Source: Notospermus geniculatus (lineage: Eukaryota > Nemertea > Pilidiophora > Heteronemertea > Lineidae). From it: DNA of 64,000 nucleotides. Below, one piece after another: positions 1-11,487 of the stretch (the first letter of the stretch is position 1; each line of letters begins with the position of its first letter). The notes under the pieces are model-generated. The model was not told the origin of the DNA, searched no databases, and worked only from the letters and a program-made list of their open reading frames with translations. The DNA is taken from NCBI GenBank assembly GCA_002633025.1, contig NMRB01000015.1:310587-374586 (forward strand), in the 5' to 3' direction. The position numbers and the translations under genes were made by a program.

Positions 1-2262
1 TGATCTTATGGATTCACCGATTGTATTGGTCCACTGCTATGGCTTGCAGAGGTCGTCCGTGGGGAATGCCAATTAATTATCTGTCTGGTAAGAGATACGG
101 CAGTCCCCATCGGTCCCCATGTTATAGTTGGACATAGCAGCTGTGATATCAGATTGTCTGGCTTGTATGTAAGTGTGATATTGTTTTAGGAGACTACAAC
201 AAGTCTACTGACATTGTGCTGATTAACCCTTTCATCACGTACCTCAGCGTGCGAGGACTAACTCCAAGATACCACACAAACATTTGGATCAAGTCTTGGC
301 ATATTCTGCTCGTCTATTTTAGGGGAGCCCCTGTATGGAGAATTCTCAACAGCATTAAATTTTGAAATTTTTGCAGGGATCACAAAGATTCCCTAGACGA
401 TTTTTGGACCATCCTGTAAATTCAGATCATATTGCCCTTTCTCCAGGCATCTGTTTTCTCCTGGTCGACATCTGAAACTGCCAGCAGCTGATTACCCAGC
501 CATGACTGTCACATCTAAGATAATCGATCGGTTAGAATATCAGACATCATGAAATTGAAGAAGCGATGATAGAATTATGAAGTGTCTTTTATTATTGAAC
601 ATCTAAATGAAGAATGAATGTTTTGGACTTAATTCCCTACGAAAGCAGTACTGCAAGATGTGCAGAGTTCTTCGTTTGTAATATAATGGTCGTTGAAGCC
701 AACAATCCTTCCAGCTCTAATTCCATGAACTGGACCCACAAATCCCTTCTCTTATCTGGAAAAATAAGTCTCTGTAGCCACTCATTAGATGGAGCATCAG
801 ACACTTATTGATTGGCACAGGATTATCTGCCAATCAGAAAAAAAATTCTACTCATTCACATACTCAAAAGAGAAGTCCCATTGCAATGGTGTTGCAGGAG
901 ACTATTTGCAAAGAGTCAAGCAAGCGATGTCTGATGTGGACATGAAGGCATTCCCTGTCCGTCGGCAAGACAAATTCCAACCACAAAGCAGACATTCAAG
1001 TCTCCCTACGTATTTTTTTACCTTAAACCACACATAGGAAGCTTGCCCTAAGAGGCAAAATCGCTCTGGGTCTTAGTATGAGCCCCCGAAAACAAACAAG
1101 GCCAAAAGTCAAACACAGCTGAGTAACTGCCGTCCGTCTGCAATATTGGGACTAATCAAGATGAGCCGAAATATTACCATATCAGAAAATGAACCTGAGA
1201 TGATTTCATCGATCTGTTGGCTCTTCTTGTACTGCGGGAGGTCACCAGTCAGTTTTAAGTAGGTTCACTTGGTGGACGCACTTGGTGGGTGCACTTGCTA
1301 GGCGTGAGCCATGAGGGTTGTAGTTGGGAACTGTTTACCTGATACAACTGACTAAAACCTACTGGATTTCTGCACTGCTGAAGCTTGAAAGTTACAATTC
1401 TAATTCTATTGTGAATTGAGTGTGCTTAGCCACTTGAAAGTGTCCTTTCCACCACGCCTCCTCAGTGCTATGCTGTGCTCGAACCAGGCCGAGCACACCT
1501 CCTCTTGGGGATTTGGCCCACATGAAACTATCACCAAGCCCAGTTTACCCATTTCCACTACGCATTCGTCTGCCGAACCATGTTCGGCCTTTGGAACAGT
1601 GGCTGTAGCCACCACAAATTGTGGCTAAACCTGCTTCACAATACAATTTCAATTTGTTTCTTGCCACATCTGATGCAGCTCCTGCTGATCTCACAAAAAC
1701 TGTCCAAATTGATCGATTACTGACCATTTGGCCTCCGTTGGATTCCAGTCACACATGGGAGGAATAAGCTACTCTGATTAGGCTGCCTAGGATGTGTTTA
1801 TCCGACGTTTTTCAACTGTCGAAATACCAAGAATTATTACAGATACTTGTTACAAGAAGATGTGGCCATGCCTACAGATGGGGACGTCCATCCACCAAAA
1901 GATGAAACATGATGTCAAACGATTCTATTGAAAACTTCACCTTGTCACGAAATGTCCATTTCGTTTATTCCACTTCAGTTACAAACTTTTTTTCTTTTTC
2001 GCCCTGGAAAAATCGATGAGACAAACATCATGTGGTCGTCTGATATTGAAATTCAATATTGCATCTATCTGGCCCGAAATATGATGAATGATCGAGTTAT
2101 TTGAAGATCAAACTGAAGTGGAGCAATCTGTTATTGACCTAATGCAATGACGGATCACTTTTGATGTCTGTTGATCGACTCCTTTCTCAATATTTCAAGT
2201 TTTTTAGTCCACGGTTGACTCAGACGAATAAGAAGCCACCAATAGTTGTGGTACTGGTGCAA
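1..2262. other. Non-coding stretch, nothing recognised
   Basis: No open frame in this stretch has a recognisable domain, coding-like codon use or matching splice signals. The small overlapping frames on both strands around 1406-1727 are mirror frames of each other and look like chance. No terminal inverted repeats or tandem repeats were seen by eye. Confidence 0.5.
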
Positions 2263-2610
2263 GTTCTAGTCGGGTAAAAAAGAGTACATTTTCTTCGGTC
2301 ATTTGAGAGAAGACATTTTCTCCAAAACACACACACGTTCCAGTCGTGAAGAGAGTACTTTTTCTCCAAAGAAACCAGTTCTAGTCATCTAGAGAAGAGA
2401 TTTTCTCTAAACCACGCAACTTCCAGCCATGTAAAGAGTACATTTAAGTTCTAGTTGTTAAAGAGTATGTATTCTCCCCAGTACACAAGTTGTAGTCATG
2501 TAAAGAGTATGTATTCTCCCAAGCACACAAGTTCTAGTCGAGTAAAGAGTGCATTATTTTCTCTTAAGTATACAAGTTCATGTCATTTGGAAAAGAGATT
2601 TTCTTCCAAC
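2263..2610. repeat. Degenerate minisatellite, period about 45-50 bp
   Basis: About seven imperfect head-to-tail units. Each contains a core like AAGTTCTAGTCATGTAAAGA, followed by a run like GTATTCTCCCAAGCACAC. Units drift in length and sequence, so this is an old array. The frame 2455-2649 that crosses it is a by-product of the repeat, with MYSP-type peptide repeats, and is not a gene. Confidence 0.75.
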
Positions 2611-5600
2611 CCCACAAGCAACATCACAGAGGAACGACATTCTCTCTAGCATGTCTAAGGATTTCAATTCCAGTTCAATAAACCTTCAAAAAATTGTATC
2701 GAGAAAACTCTCATTCCCTATAGGATGACTCTAATTTGGTTTGATCTGTAAAACTCCTGGTACACACCATGTGACCTCCCAAAGGACCACGACGCCATCC
2801 AGTGAGTGACAATCAAATTAGCCGAAGTATTTTCACATAATTGCTTTAGGGATTAACACCTGATGCCCAGGCTCAATGCAACATGTTACAGATTCCATCA
2901 TGGCGTGGAATTAGAGTCTGATCACGTGACACAGGAATAAACTCGATATCATCTTGTGTCATGTTACAGGATTTGCGCGTAGATGTGGTAGAAATACTTG
3001 TGCCAGTGAAAAATGGTCCACGTACATCGCCTAAAGAAACCAGTTAGGCTTTTTCAGATGTTTGAGACCGATTCTGACCGCGTGGCAGGATTTGCGTACC
3101 CCGCAGCAATGGTCAAGGCATCTAAACAAACTGTGCCCGATGATGCCAGCAACCTCATCCCATGATCAAGGATCCATCAGTTTGGAGGAAGAAGCGTTAA
3201 ACAGAACATCACCACAGAAAAACATTACTGCGTTGTCAATGGGAGCAGGCTAATGAACAATTATTAATGAGGATAATTAAGCAACAGTTTGGCGCACTCA
3301 AACGAGGCTCGTGGGAACAGGATGACTTTCCAAGCAAATTTACACCCTCTGAAGCTGCATTGGGACACCTCCCTGTCATTTTCAAGCCAGCTGTTAAAAC
3401 TTTACAAGGATAAGAAGGCACCATGAGGCAGATTAACATCGAATGTGTAGTTAACCCAATGTGAATCATTTCTAATGTTACTTCAGTACAGAAGAAACGG
3501 TTAACCCTGGTAAACAGAGGTTGGCTCTCTAAGGGCAAATCAGCCATAGGATCCTTTGGGCAGTCAATGACAATTGTGACTGCCAACTTGCAGGAGAAAA
3601 TTCAGATATAGAGAAGCAGACACCTTAAGTTATCTCAATAGCAGTCAACTGTAATGTAAACTGAAGAGTTTGGGCTGATCTGCCGATGATTATTCACAAC
3701 ACCTTACAGACCCTAAATTACTTTACTATACCCCTCATTTCAAAGAAAGAGACTCATTTCAGTGTATTATTGCCAGCGATTACCAGCTTGGGAAATCAAC
3801 AGATCTCACAGGTCGTTTTATGAGGGAGGATACTTCGCCTTTTACAAAATGGAGAAATAGTCGACACGAGAAAACAACTCAAACAGAAGCAAGACAATCA
3901 TCAATAATTCATGTCGAACATAAGACGATTTCGTTGCGGGTTCTCAAATTCATGAATATACTATTAAGTTACTGTCAGTTGATAAGGGCGGAATTGGATA
4001 GTGTCTNAATGAGACAGAACTTCCTCATTACGGGACTAAATCGAGTAATACGTGAAGTAAGTCAATTTGTGACGAAGATAATATTTGCTTCAGGGATTGT
4101 ATTCTGAAACCACATCATCCCATGGTCACCTCAGGCCCATTCCGATCTAATCTCGTCCATTTTGATACAAATAAACTGATTGTAAATTCTGCCTGACGAA
4201 AAAGTGGTTTCAGATGACCATTGACGGCAAAGGGACCAGTGCAAAGGGCGAGCAGAGTGGTCCGCAACAGGTGGCCTATTCTCTGCTACAGATGCACCAA
4301 CAGTGGTGGTATGCACAGGTGGCCTATTCTCTGTAAAGACAAAGCAGATTTGGTCAAGATCATCCTGAAGTGCATCACACCTTCATCCAAAGGTTTTCTT
4401 CCCTCAGCGAGTAGGCCTCCAAGTGTCCTTTGCTAAAGGGATGCCATCGGTGATGTTTCATATTCTACACTGCTGTACAATGAGTCAGGCTCATCATTCC
4501 TGACATACAGTTTCTTGTGCGACTGGCTTGCTGATGTCAAGTAGTTTGGGGACTTCAAAAGCACTTTGTATAAGCAGTTCGTTATTATTCACACAGACCC
4601 CAACCAAACCCCAGCCAGCGAACCAGAATAGAAGCCTGATTGTCACAGTGGGCTCCAGGTATCCAAAACAGCCCCGGGAACGTCAATTTTGGCCAGGGCT
4701 ACCCATCCAAAAAAACGTGCACGGCATCTCTGATTTCCCCATGGTTCCAAATAAAATATTTGCACTACAAAATAACGGTTCAGGTTGTTTGTCTATCCTG
4801 GACGACAATGAGGTGTATTTGATGTGACGTGAATAACAAGGTCGATATTACTTCAGTTCTCTTCTCCCACAGATACGATTTGGGCAGACACGCTTGTTGA
4901 GGCGCACGCTATTAAATCATCGAATTTGTGATGTGGCCTCATGGGGCCAAACCACATCAAAATAAAGTTGTCCTGATGTTTAAGTCAGTGTGATTTGAAT
5001 TTAGCATCTCGTCCTGACATCAGTCTTTTATCACCGGTAATATTAAGCAATTCGCCTTTGTGGGTTTCTGTACAACTTTTACTCAGACCAATCTGTTCCC
5101 AGTTTTCTATGGTTGAATTAACCATAGAGAGAGTCAACTCATGTGAAAAAACTCTCACATGGAGCAGCACCTGGAGCCGTGATGCAAATCCTGAAGAGTA
5201 GGCCTAGGCCTATTTTTGAGAATCATCCTAAGAAATGTACGCAATTCAGTTCTGTAACACACAGGTTATGACACTTAAGTTCTCGTCAAAAATAACATTT
5301 GGAAGAAGACAAACAATCCAGTCAAGGTTTTCACACAGTGAAGCCATCACTTTCCTGAGATGCCTACCGGTACATTTTGTTGAAATAGACCTTCACAGTA
5401 CATTCATCCTTGGTTTCTGTGAAATGTGATCTTCTTAGGCAGAGTTGAGAAATTTGTAGGTGAGACCTCACCAATGTTGAACTGGATGGATACCTTGTAC
5501 TAGAGTTTTTACACGAGAATCTCTATTGTCTAATTACTGAGAAGTTAACCCTTGACTGAGGGTGATCTGAGAATTCCACTGCACCTGCATGAGTGGATTT

Positions 5601-6456
5601 CAAAGTCAGTGGTCTTCTTTAGCACTTGCGGATTAACACTCGTTAAGAGTCTTAGACTACTCTTTAGCCATTTCCACGGGCATACATCGCTGATGATGTT
5701 GCCGTTAGGTCTCCAAGAGTTACTGCTGAGGCACTAGCAGCCTGCTTGTGAAATCTGTCCTGGCTGTCATGCCAAAGGCTACAAATACTTCTACAGATAA
5801 ACTAATATGCCCAGGTCCCAAGAGAGAAGGGCAGGTTTGGCAAGAGTATCTTCAGGATATCGATCAGATAAGCTTATCCCCAACAGATATGAGACAACCT
5901 GACCCATTTTCATTCATGATGGACCGCCTGTCACACATCTAAGAACACTATTATCGGTATTTTGTCTTCGTCATTGATCCTGCCACATGTCTCACTCTCA
6001 CCAATAGGTCCCAAATTGACACAAGGAGAGAGGAATCGGCCCGTATATTCCTCAAGAACGAAAATCAATGCAGCAACTCGATATACGATCACCAGACAAC
6101 GGAATACAAATAAGGTCTTTAATCAGGAATCAATCAAAGTTATTGTTCACAAATGAAGGAGTTTGAACAGGAGACCACCCTTTCCTGTGTCTCATGTTCT
6201 ATCCCTGAACAAGCATCCTGAGTGGTTCTCAATTCAACACTTGCTCCTGACATCACCATGTTTGTCTGCGGTGACGTGACTGAGCACTAGAAGAACCACT
6301 GATTCCCTCAGGATGCAAACTGAAGAGTATGTCTAACAAAAGATGTACCGGTACCATCAGCCACTCTCAACATGTCAGACGCAAGATTCTAAAATAACAC
6401 TTGAAGGAGACCGTAGGTGCGAATCAAGAATCCTTTAACCACTTCGCTACAGAAAT
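2611..6456. other. Non-coding stretch with a small 48-bp duplication
   Basis: No gene recognised. CAGGTGGCCTATTCTCTG occurs at about 4268 and again at about 4316, a two-copy direct repeat with 48-bp spacing. A short imperfect hairpin built on CATGTGA and TCACATG lies at about 5140-5160. The single N at 4007 has no duplicated flanks that I can find, unlike the other three Ns in the window. Confidence 0.5.
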
Positions 6457-6557
6457 TTACGTCATTATGAGACATCATGTAGTGCATGCCATTTAAGAAG
6501 CGACAGGCTATGACTGCATCATGACGTCATGGACCGGAATTCCTGTCAATGACGTCA
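6457..6557. promoter_or_regulatory. Cluster of CRE-type sites (two perfect TGACGTCA)
   Basis: TTACGTCA lies at 6457-6464, a perfect TGACGTCA at 6522-6529 and a second perfect TGACGTCA at 6550-6557. The 8-bp palindrome is the consensus for CREB/ATF bZIP dimers. A nearby pair of near-identical 14-mers (GGACCGGAATTCCT at about 6531 and GGACTGGAATTCCT at about 6567) suggests part of the cluster arose by a local duplication. The exon-like piece at 7188 is about 630 bp downstream on the + strand. Whether the sites regulate it is inference. Confidence 0.3.
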
Positions 6558-7187
6558 AGATGCATGGACTGGAATTCCTGAATTCCGTCAGTGAAGACGT
6601 TACATTGAGGTGGAACCATGATACCTCACAAATCTCCGAGGAAGATCTTCTGGTGCTCATCAGCGAGATCAGTGGCCCATTTTGGTTCGGAATACGTTAA
6701 TACCATTACACACATTATTAGTAATATCCGATAAAACTGATGGTGCTCCCCCTGATTTAATAGCATTGTGTAGGAAGTCATAGCTTAGTGAGAAAAATAG
6801 CTGAACGACCGATGGGTAATCTTTAATAATGCTCCAGAAAGACAGCAACATGGATGTGATTTATTCATCATCTGTTGTTTCAGAGTGTCTCGTGAGATTG
6901 GTAAGCAGATTCATTGTCGGGTGGTGGATAAAATCTAGATTGGATGCGCCTCTGATTGCGGTGAGATCATAAGAAGTTTGGTCCTATGAAAATGACATGA
7001 GGAGATTATGCACCAGTGACCTTTTTGATGCTGTCCTATGCGTAACGTTAATCCCCAAGAGGAAACTTGACTCTGAACAAGACAGACTAGAAACATTCGG
7101 CTGTTGGGATAGTAAATTCGCCAGGTTTTCACTCCCTGCAACCCTATCTTTACCAAGAGTTTTGACCAAGACCGTTTATCCCCCACT

Positions 7188-7375
7188 ATGGAGGGATCTG
7201 ATAACAGCCCAGTGTTGGGGACCCTCATTCCATCCCGCACCAAACCAGACTATGATGAAGACTTTGATGGATCCAGGAACAGCCCTTCTCGTGCCCCAGG
7301 CAATGAAATGGTGAACACGTGTAAGAAGCACTACAAGTGCCTCACTTTCTTCATCATTGTGGTCTTCTCCAGGTT
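7188..7375 (+). CDS. Candidate first coding exon of a membrane protein
   Basis: An ATG with a strong context (A at -3, G at +4) opens a frame of about 62 codons, running into a putative donor GTAAGA at 7376. The peptide has a polar, acidic N-terminus rich in Ser, Pro and Asp (about residues 1-45), then KKHYK, then a hydrophobic stretch CLTFFIIVVFS that looks like the start of a membrane segment. This is the layout of a cytoplasmic tail leading into a signal anchor. Codons ending in C or G dominate its second half, unlike the surrounding DNA. I cannot name a family and found no following exon with certainty. It could be chance. The base before the donor is T, which is not ideal. Confidence 0.3.
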
Positions 7376-8014
7376 GTAAGACAACAGCTCGTGAAACGAA
7401 CGCAGGATCAGGGGCCTTGTCGCAGATATGTGAAGGGCTTTCCTTTCTCCCTTACAACAAAATGTTCAACTGTAACACCTGAGCATAACCTTACAGACTA
7501 CCGCCAGATACATTTGCCATGATTTGCTGATAACCAACTCCGAATGACTTGGATTGGAGTTCCTTCCACTGCAACACCCAGGAAACCTGAGCATAACCTT
7601 TGACCTCTGCTATACATTTGCCATGATTTGCAACTGTCTCAGGAGGTGAGGTAACCAATGATCCCGGTGACAATTTGAATGATTATTGAGTATCAATTTT
7701 TTTAGCGTGATGGATGATGGGACCGTCTGTGATGCATAAAGAGATTATTGGTGATCATGAGGCTGGAAGTGTCTCCAGTTGAATCTGACAACCCATCCAG
7801 TCAGATGCAACAGAACTTTATGAGCCATGTCATTTCCCTGAAACTTTTGCTTTGCTAAAGGTAAAGTGTAGTTCATGGTGGGGTGACATGACAATTCACC
7901 AGCAGGGAAACTCGCCCCTCGGACAACTTGGCCCCAGCCAACTGGTACCATGACTACCCCCCAGAAAACTTGTAAATAGGAAAACTCATCCTCCCTAGCA
8001 CTAGTGGATCTGTA
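7376..8014. other. Non-coding stretch with a two-copy direct repeat
   Basis: A segment of about 57 bp at 7472-7528 (containing CCTGAGCATAACCTT and ACATTTGCCATGATTTGC) is repeated imperfectly at 7571-7632. No gene recognised. Confidence 0.5.
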
Positions 8015-8146
8015 AGGCCCTGATTACATAGAAGTATACGGTATACGAAAACACCGGTTAACAAAGGCTTCAAATGGATTCACGACCGTGAAGCCATTGT
8101 CAAAAGGCGTTTTCGTATACTGTATACTTCTATGTAATAGGGGCCT
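8015..8146. mobile_element. Short fold-back element (MITE-like), about 132 bp
   Basis: The ends are an imperfect inverted repeat of about 38 bp. The left end reads AGGCCCTGATTACATAGAAG; the right end, reverse-complemented, reads AGGCCCCTATTACATAGAAG. Both continue through GTATAC repeats to CGAAAAC. The interior is only about 55 bp and itself holds a weaker pairing (GGCTTCA against TGAAGCC). There is no coding capacity, so it would need a transposase in trans. No clear target-site duplication is visible, so the exact ends are uncertain. Confidence 0.7.
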
Positions 8147-11100
8147 AGGTCAACTGGTCTCCTCTCCTTCCATCATACTTTTCCCATTGGGACTGTACAT
8201 GAAACCAGACACCAACAAATCTACAAGTCCGACAGAGGCTTTGTGAACGAAGTCCCAGGCTACAATAGTCAGAGTGATATCCATTTCCCTTGATTATCAA
8301 TGGTGAAGAAATAGGAATACGATCAGAATAAAACCATGTTATACCCATGATCTATTCCCAGATGAGCCATCTATCTTTCATTATCCTGGCCAGACGAATA
8401 AACTGTCAGAGATTTCGATCTAGTCATTTGGTAAGACAACAATATCAGAGAGTAGCGTACAGAGTTTATTACCATTCTTCTGCGAAATAGTGTTATATGA
8501 ACGCTCTCTCAGCAGATTTATGTATGCAGACAGTCATACTTGTATATTAGCCTAAAGTTATTCTTCTATGGAAATGTTCATCCCAAGGAAATTCGAATAC
8601 CAGACCAGTTACAGAGTGAACTTAGATTGACAGTGTCCTGCCACTAGTGCCAGGAATGCACCCGCACAATGAAATCAGATTGTTATCCCTTGCCCGTAAT
8701 GAACTGACAGTGCCCTGCCTGTAGTATTTATGGCCATACAATGAACTTTGATTGAGAGTGTCCTGCCTCTATTTGCCACAGGATTTGCATCCTGTGCCCC
8801 AGCCCAGGGAACATGGCTTCAAAATCGAAGAAATTTTCCCACCAACATCTTGCTTTATTCCCCGAGGTTTTTTGCAGGTGGTCGGGAAGGCCTACCCCAG
8901 TAAACTCCAGTATCTTCAGGTGATATATAAGGTACTGATCCTTCTAGCGAAAGATAATGTGTTTATCAACACATCCAATTCTTCCAATAACAAATCGTAA
9001 GTTGATCATGGATCAGAGAAAGCATAGAACGGATATGAATCCACTGTGCAAACATCATGAAGAAATATTATCAGCCAGAGATCGCGGAGAATGCAGCTGA
9101 AGTCAATGCTGTTTCGTCAAGATCATCATCGACAAGAATCTGCTGTTAAGTCTTCACGGTGGGCATGTACGTTGGCAATGTGGTGCAGCACCAAGTTCGT
9201 GTCCACACCCTAAGGAATGAATAATGAGTTAAGCTGGAACTCACAATATTTCAATGATAAGAATTAGTATGAGGACTGCTTCTCGAGTTCCTCATGAAGA
9301 TTTCTAGATGTTGGGGGTGTTGTAAGGTGAAATGTTTCAGCAGGTACAGTATGTTCCTGATGACAAAGCATTTAGAATGAAATAGCTTCTTCTAGACAAA
9401 ACGGAGATCCTATGCAAAAGTTCACTTCGGCCACTACAGCTGCAAACAGGATACAACACCGATGTATCAATAAGCCAATTTTACACTTTCGATTTCTTAA
9501 CCTCATCATTTCAAAACATCAACAGATCTTCCGTCAGGCGCGATCGGCACTGATGGCGTTTATTGATCCGATGACTGAAGATAAGTGGTGTTCGTTCCAG
9601 AGAATCAACCGTAAAATCAACTTACTGGTGCTAAGAAAACTCAAACACGTCAAAGTTCGATCACATTGATGTAAACACAACTTTTAAAGCACTTTTTCCT
9701 GCTTGTTCCACTTTCGGAGCAAATAAATATGAAGACAGAGAAAACACGTTACCAGCTGATATCGGATTTGAATCTGCGGGTTCAGTTTTCATTCAATCAG
9801 CAATTTCGTGGGGAGTATTGGTGAGCAGGATGTATCAGATTTTTACCTGCTATCATTGGATTCAAGCAGCATCAACCAGCTGAAAGTGGATGAATTGACC
9901 ATGGCCCATGTTTTTCTTGATTGGCTCTTCTAGTTGAAGCTGATGTCCAGTCTGCTGCATCCACCCCCACAGCCATTTCCCCTCTTTTCTACTAGCTTCT
10001 CTGAACCAGCCTTTACTTCAGAATTTTCATCACTCTATCGCAGAACACAGAAACAAGCCAATACCTTCCATCAACACCTTTAAAACTGGATTCCATCAGA
10101 AAATTTCAAATTGACTGTATTGTATTTCTCAAAAACATTGCCAGGTTTGATAGAACTAACAAAGCTTTGCCAGGATGGGTATAAACATACTAATATACTC
10201 GGTGTTTCTTTGAGCTACTTAGACTAGAGAGAATTCCACACCAGAAGAAATGACTGACAAGATTTCTGCTGTCAAGGTGAGTGTAGATGGAGCTACGCCG
10301 GGAGAATTGGTAGCATTCTACAGTGAACAGGAGACAATGACGTCTGGATGTTTTTCCGATGCCAGATTCCAAGCCATTAGCCGATGAAATATCACAACCC
10401 ACTGAACCTAAAAATAACTTGGACAAACAGACTGAAATTGAGAAAATTTGTGGAAAAGGTACTGTGTCATGACATCATGAACTGGAATTCGCGGTTATCA
10501 TGCTGAAGTCATTAAACGCAAAATCTCAGGTCTTGTGGGTGATTTTAAACAAGGGTATTCCTGAGCCACTCCATTCTGCCGTGCTGAAACAAGTAAACTG
10601 GGCAGCAGAAATACTTCCTTTCAGTTCAGGAAGTGGAAGTTCACAGCATGATGAGTTTTGTCTTGTGATCATGGGGTCACCACTCTTCCCAAGGGACCTC
10701 AACCCATAGTGCAACGGTAAGACCTGAAATCAGTTCTTGCCCACAGACAACCGAGAATCACTTAGTGCTGTCATGCATGATTCATAACCGCTAAGCTCCC
10801 TGGAGTGGGCAGCATCCCTCAGATAAGAAGCATCGTTCCCATCATCCTGCTGTTCATTTTTCACCAATTCCAGCACCTTCAAGGTATTGATTGATGAAAA
10901 CACCATCAAATTAAGATAAGGTAGTTTTTCCATCAACATCTCTCACAGATATCAAGTGGATGAGAAAAACGATCATAATACACAGAAAGACCAGAACAAC
11001 AATCTTGAACCTTTGATTCTGTCTAGTGCCTTAATATTCAACCCATTCACAAAAGAACCTAACTTTCAACGCTCTCCATCGGGTAGGCCTACCATTGAGG

Positions 11101-11397
11101 CTGTGTGAGCAAGTCGTACACTGACAACGCAGATATGTGATTTCAAATGCGTTCTACAGCAACACGCCAGACATGCGATGTTGGAGAAGAAGAAACCTTT
11201 TAATGAACAACGATGAAAAAATTCTGAGCCGTGGCCTACGGCAGGCGTAAACTATACGTGACAGAAACGATATCAATCATTATCACGTCTCTTCATCATC
11301 AAACTGCCAGTGTCAAACATGCATCTTCCGTTTTCTGAAAGCTAAAAATAACTCCAGGGGGATTTGATCAAAATGAACTTCATTAAAGGAATCTTAG
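8147..11397. other. Non-coding stretch with weak repeats
   Basis: Around 8620-8775 the phrase AGTGTCCTGCC (or AGTGCCCTGCC) recurs three times at about 60-80 bp spacing, a decayed tandem repeat. The segment at about 8771-8916 is bounded by CCACAG and CAG/GTGATA and is open in one frame, but does not look coding. A minus-strand frame at 10730-10939 is listed among the rejected items. Confidence 0.45.
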
Positions 11398-11487
11398 GAA
11401 CAAATGATGAATGCAGCAGTAATCATGGAAAAATATGCCGGCGGATCCAAGCAATATATCGCAGAGGATATGAGATTGCTCAGTCAG
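11398..11487 (+). CDS. Candidate 90-nt internal exon
   Basis: The segment lies between TTAG and a consensus donor GTACGT, and is exactly 30 codons with phase 0 at both ends. It starts Glu-Gln-Met-Met-Asn and contains the helical-looking stretch MEKYAGGSKQYIAEDMRLL. The composition is ordinary for a soluble protein and the frame has no stop. The polypyrimidine tract before the acceptor is weak. It lies on the same strand as the candidate first exon at 7188, about 4 kb downstream. I do not recognise the peptide, and the link between the two exons is only a possibility. Confidence 0.28.

Noticed and set aside
10730-10939. 69-codon minus-strand frame with plausible composition
   Set aside because: An in-frame TGA lies two codons upstream of the ATG, the start context is weak, no acceptor or donor is convincing and no partner exon was found.
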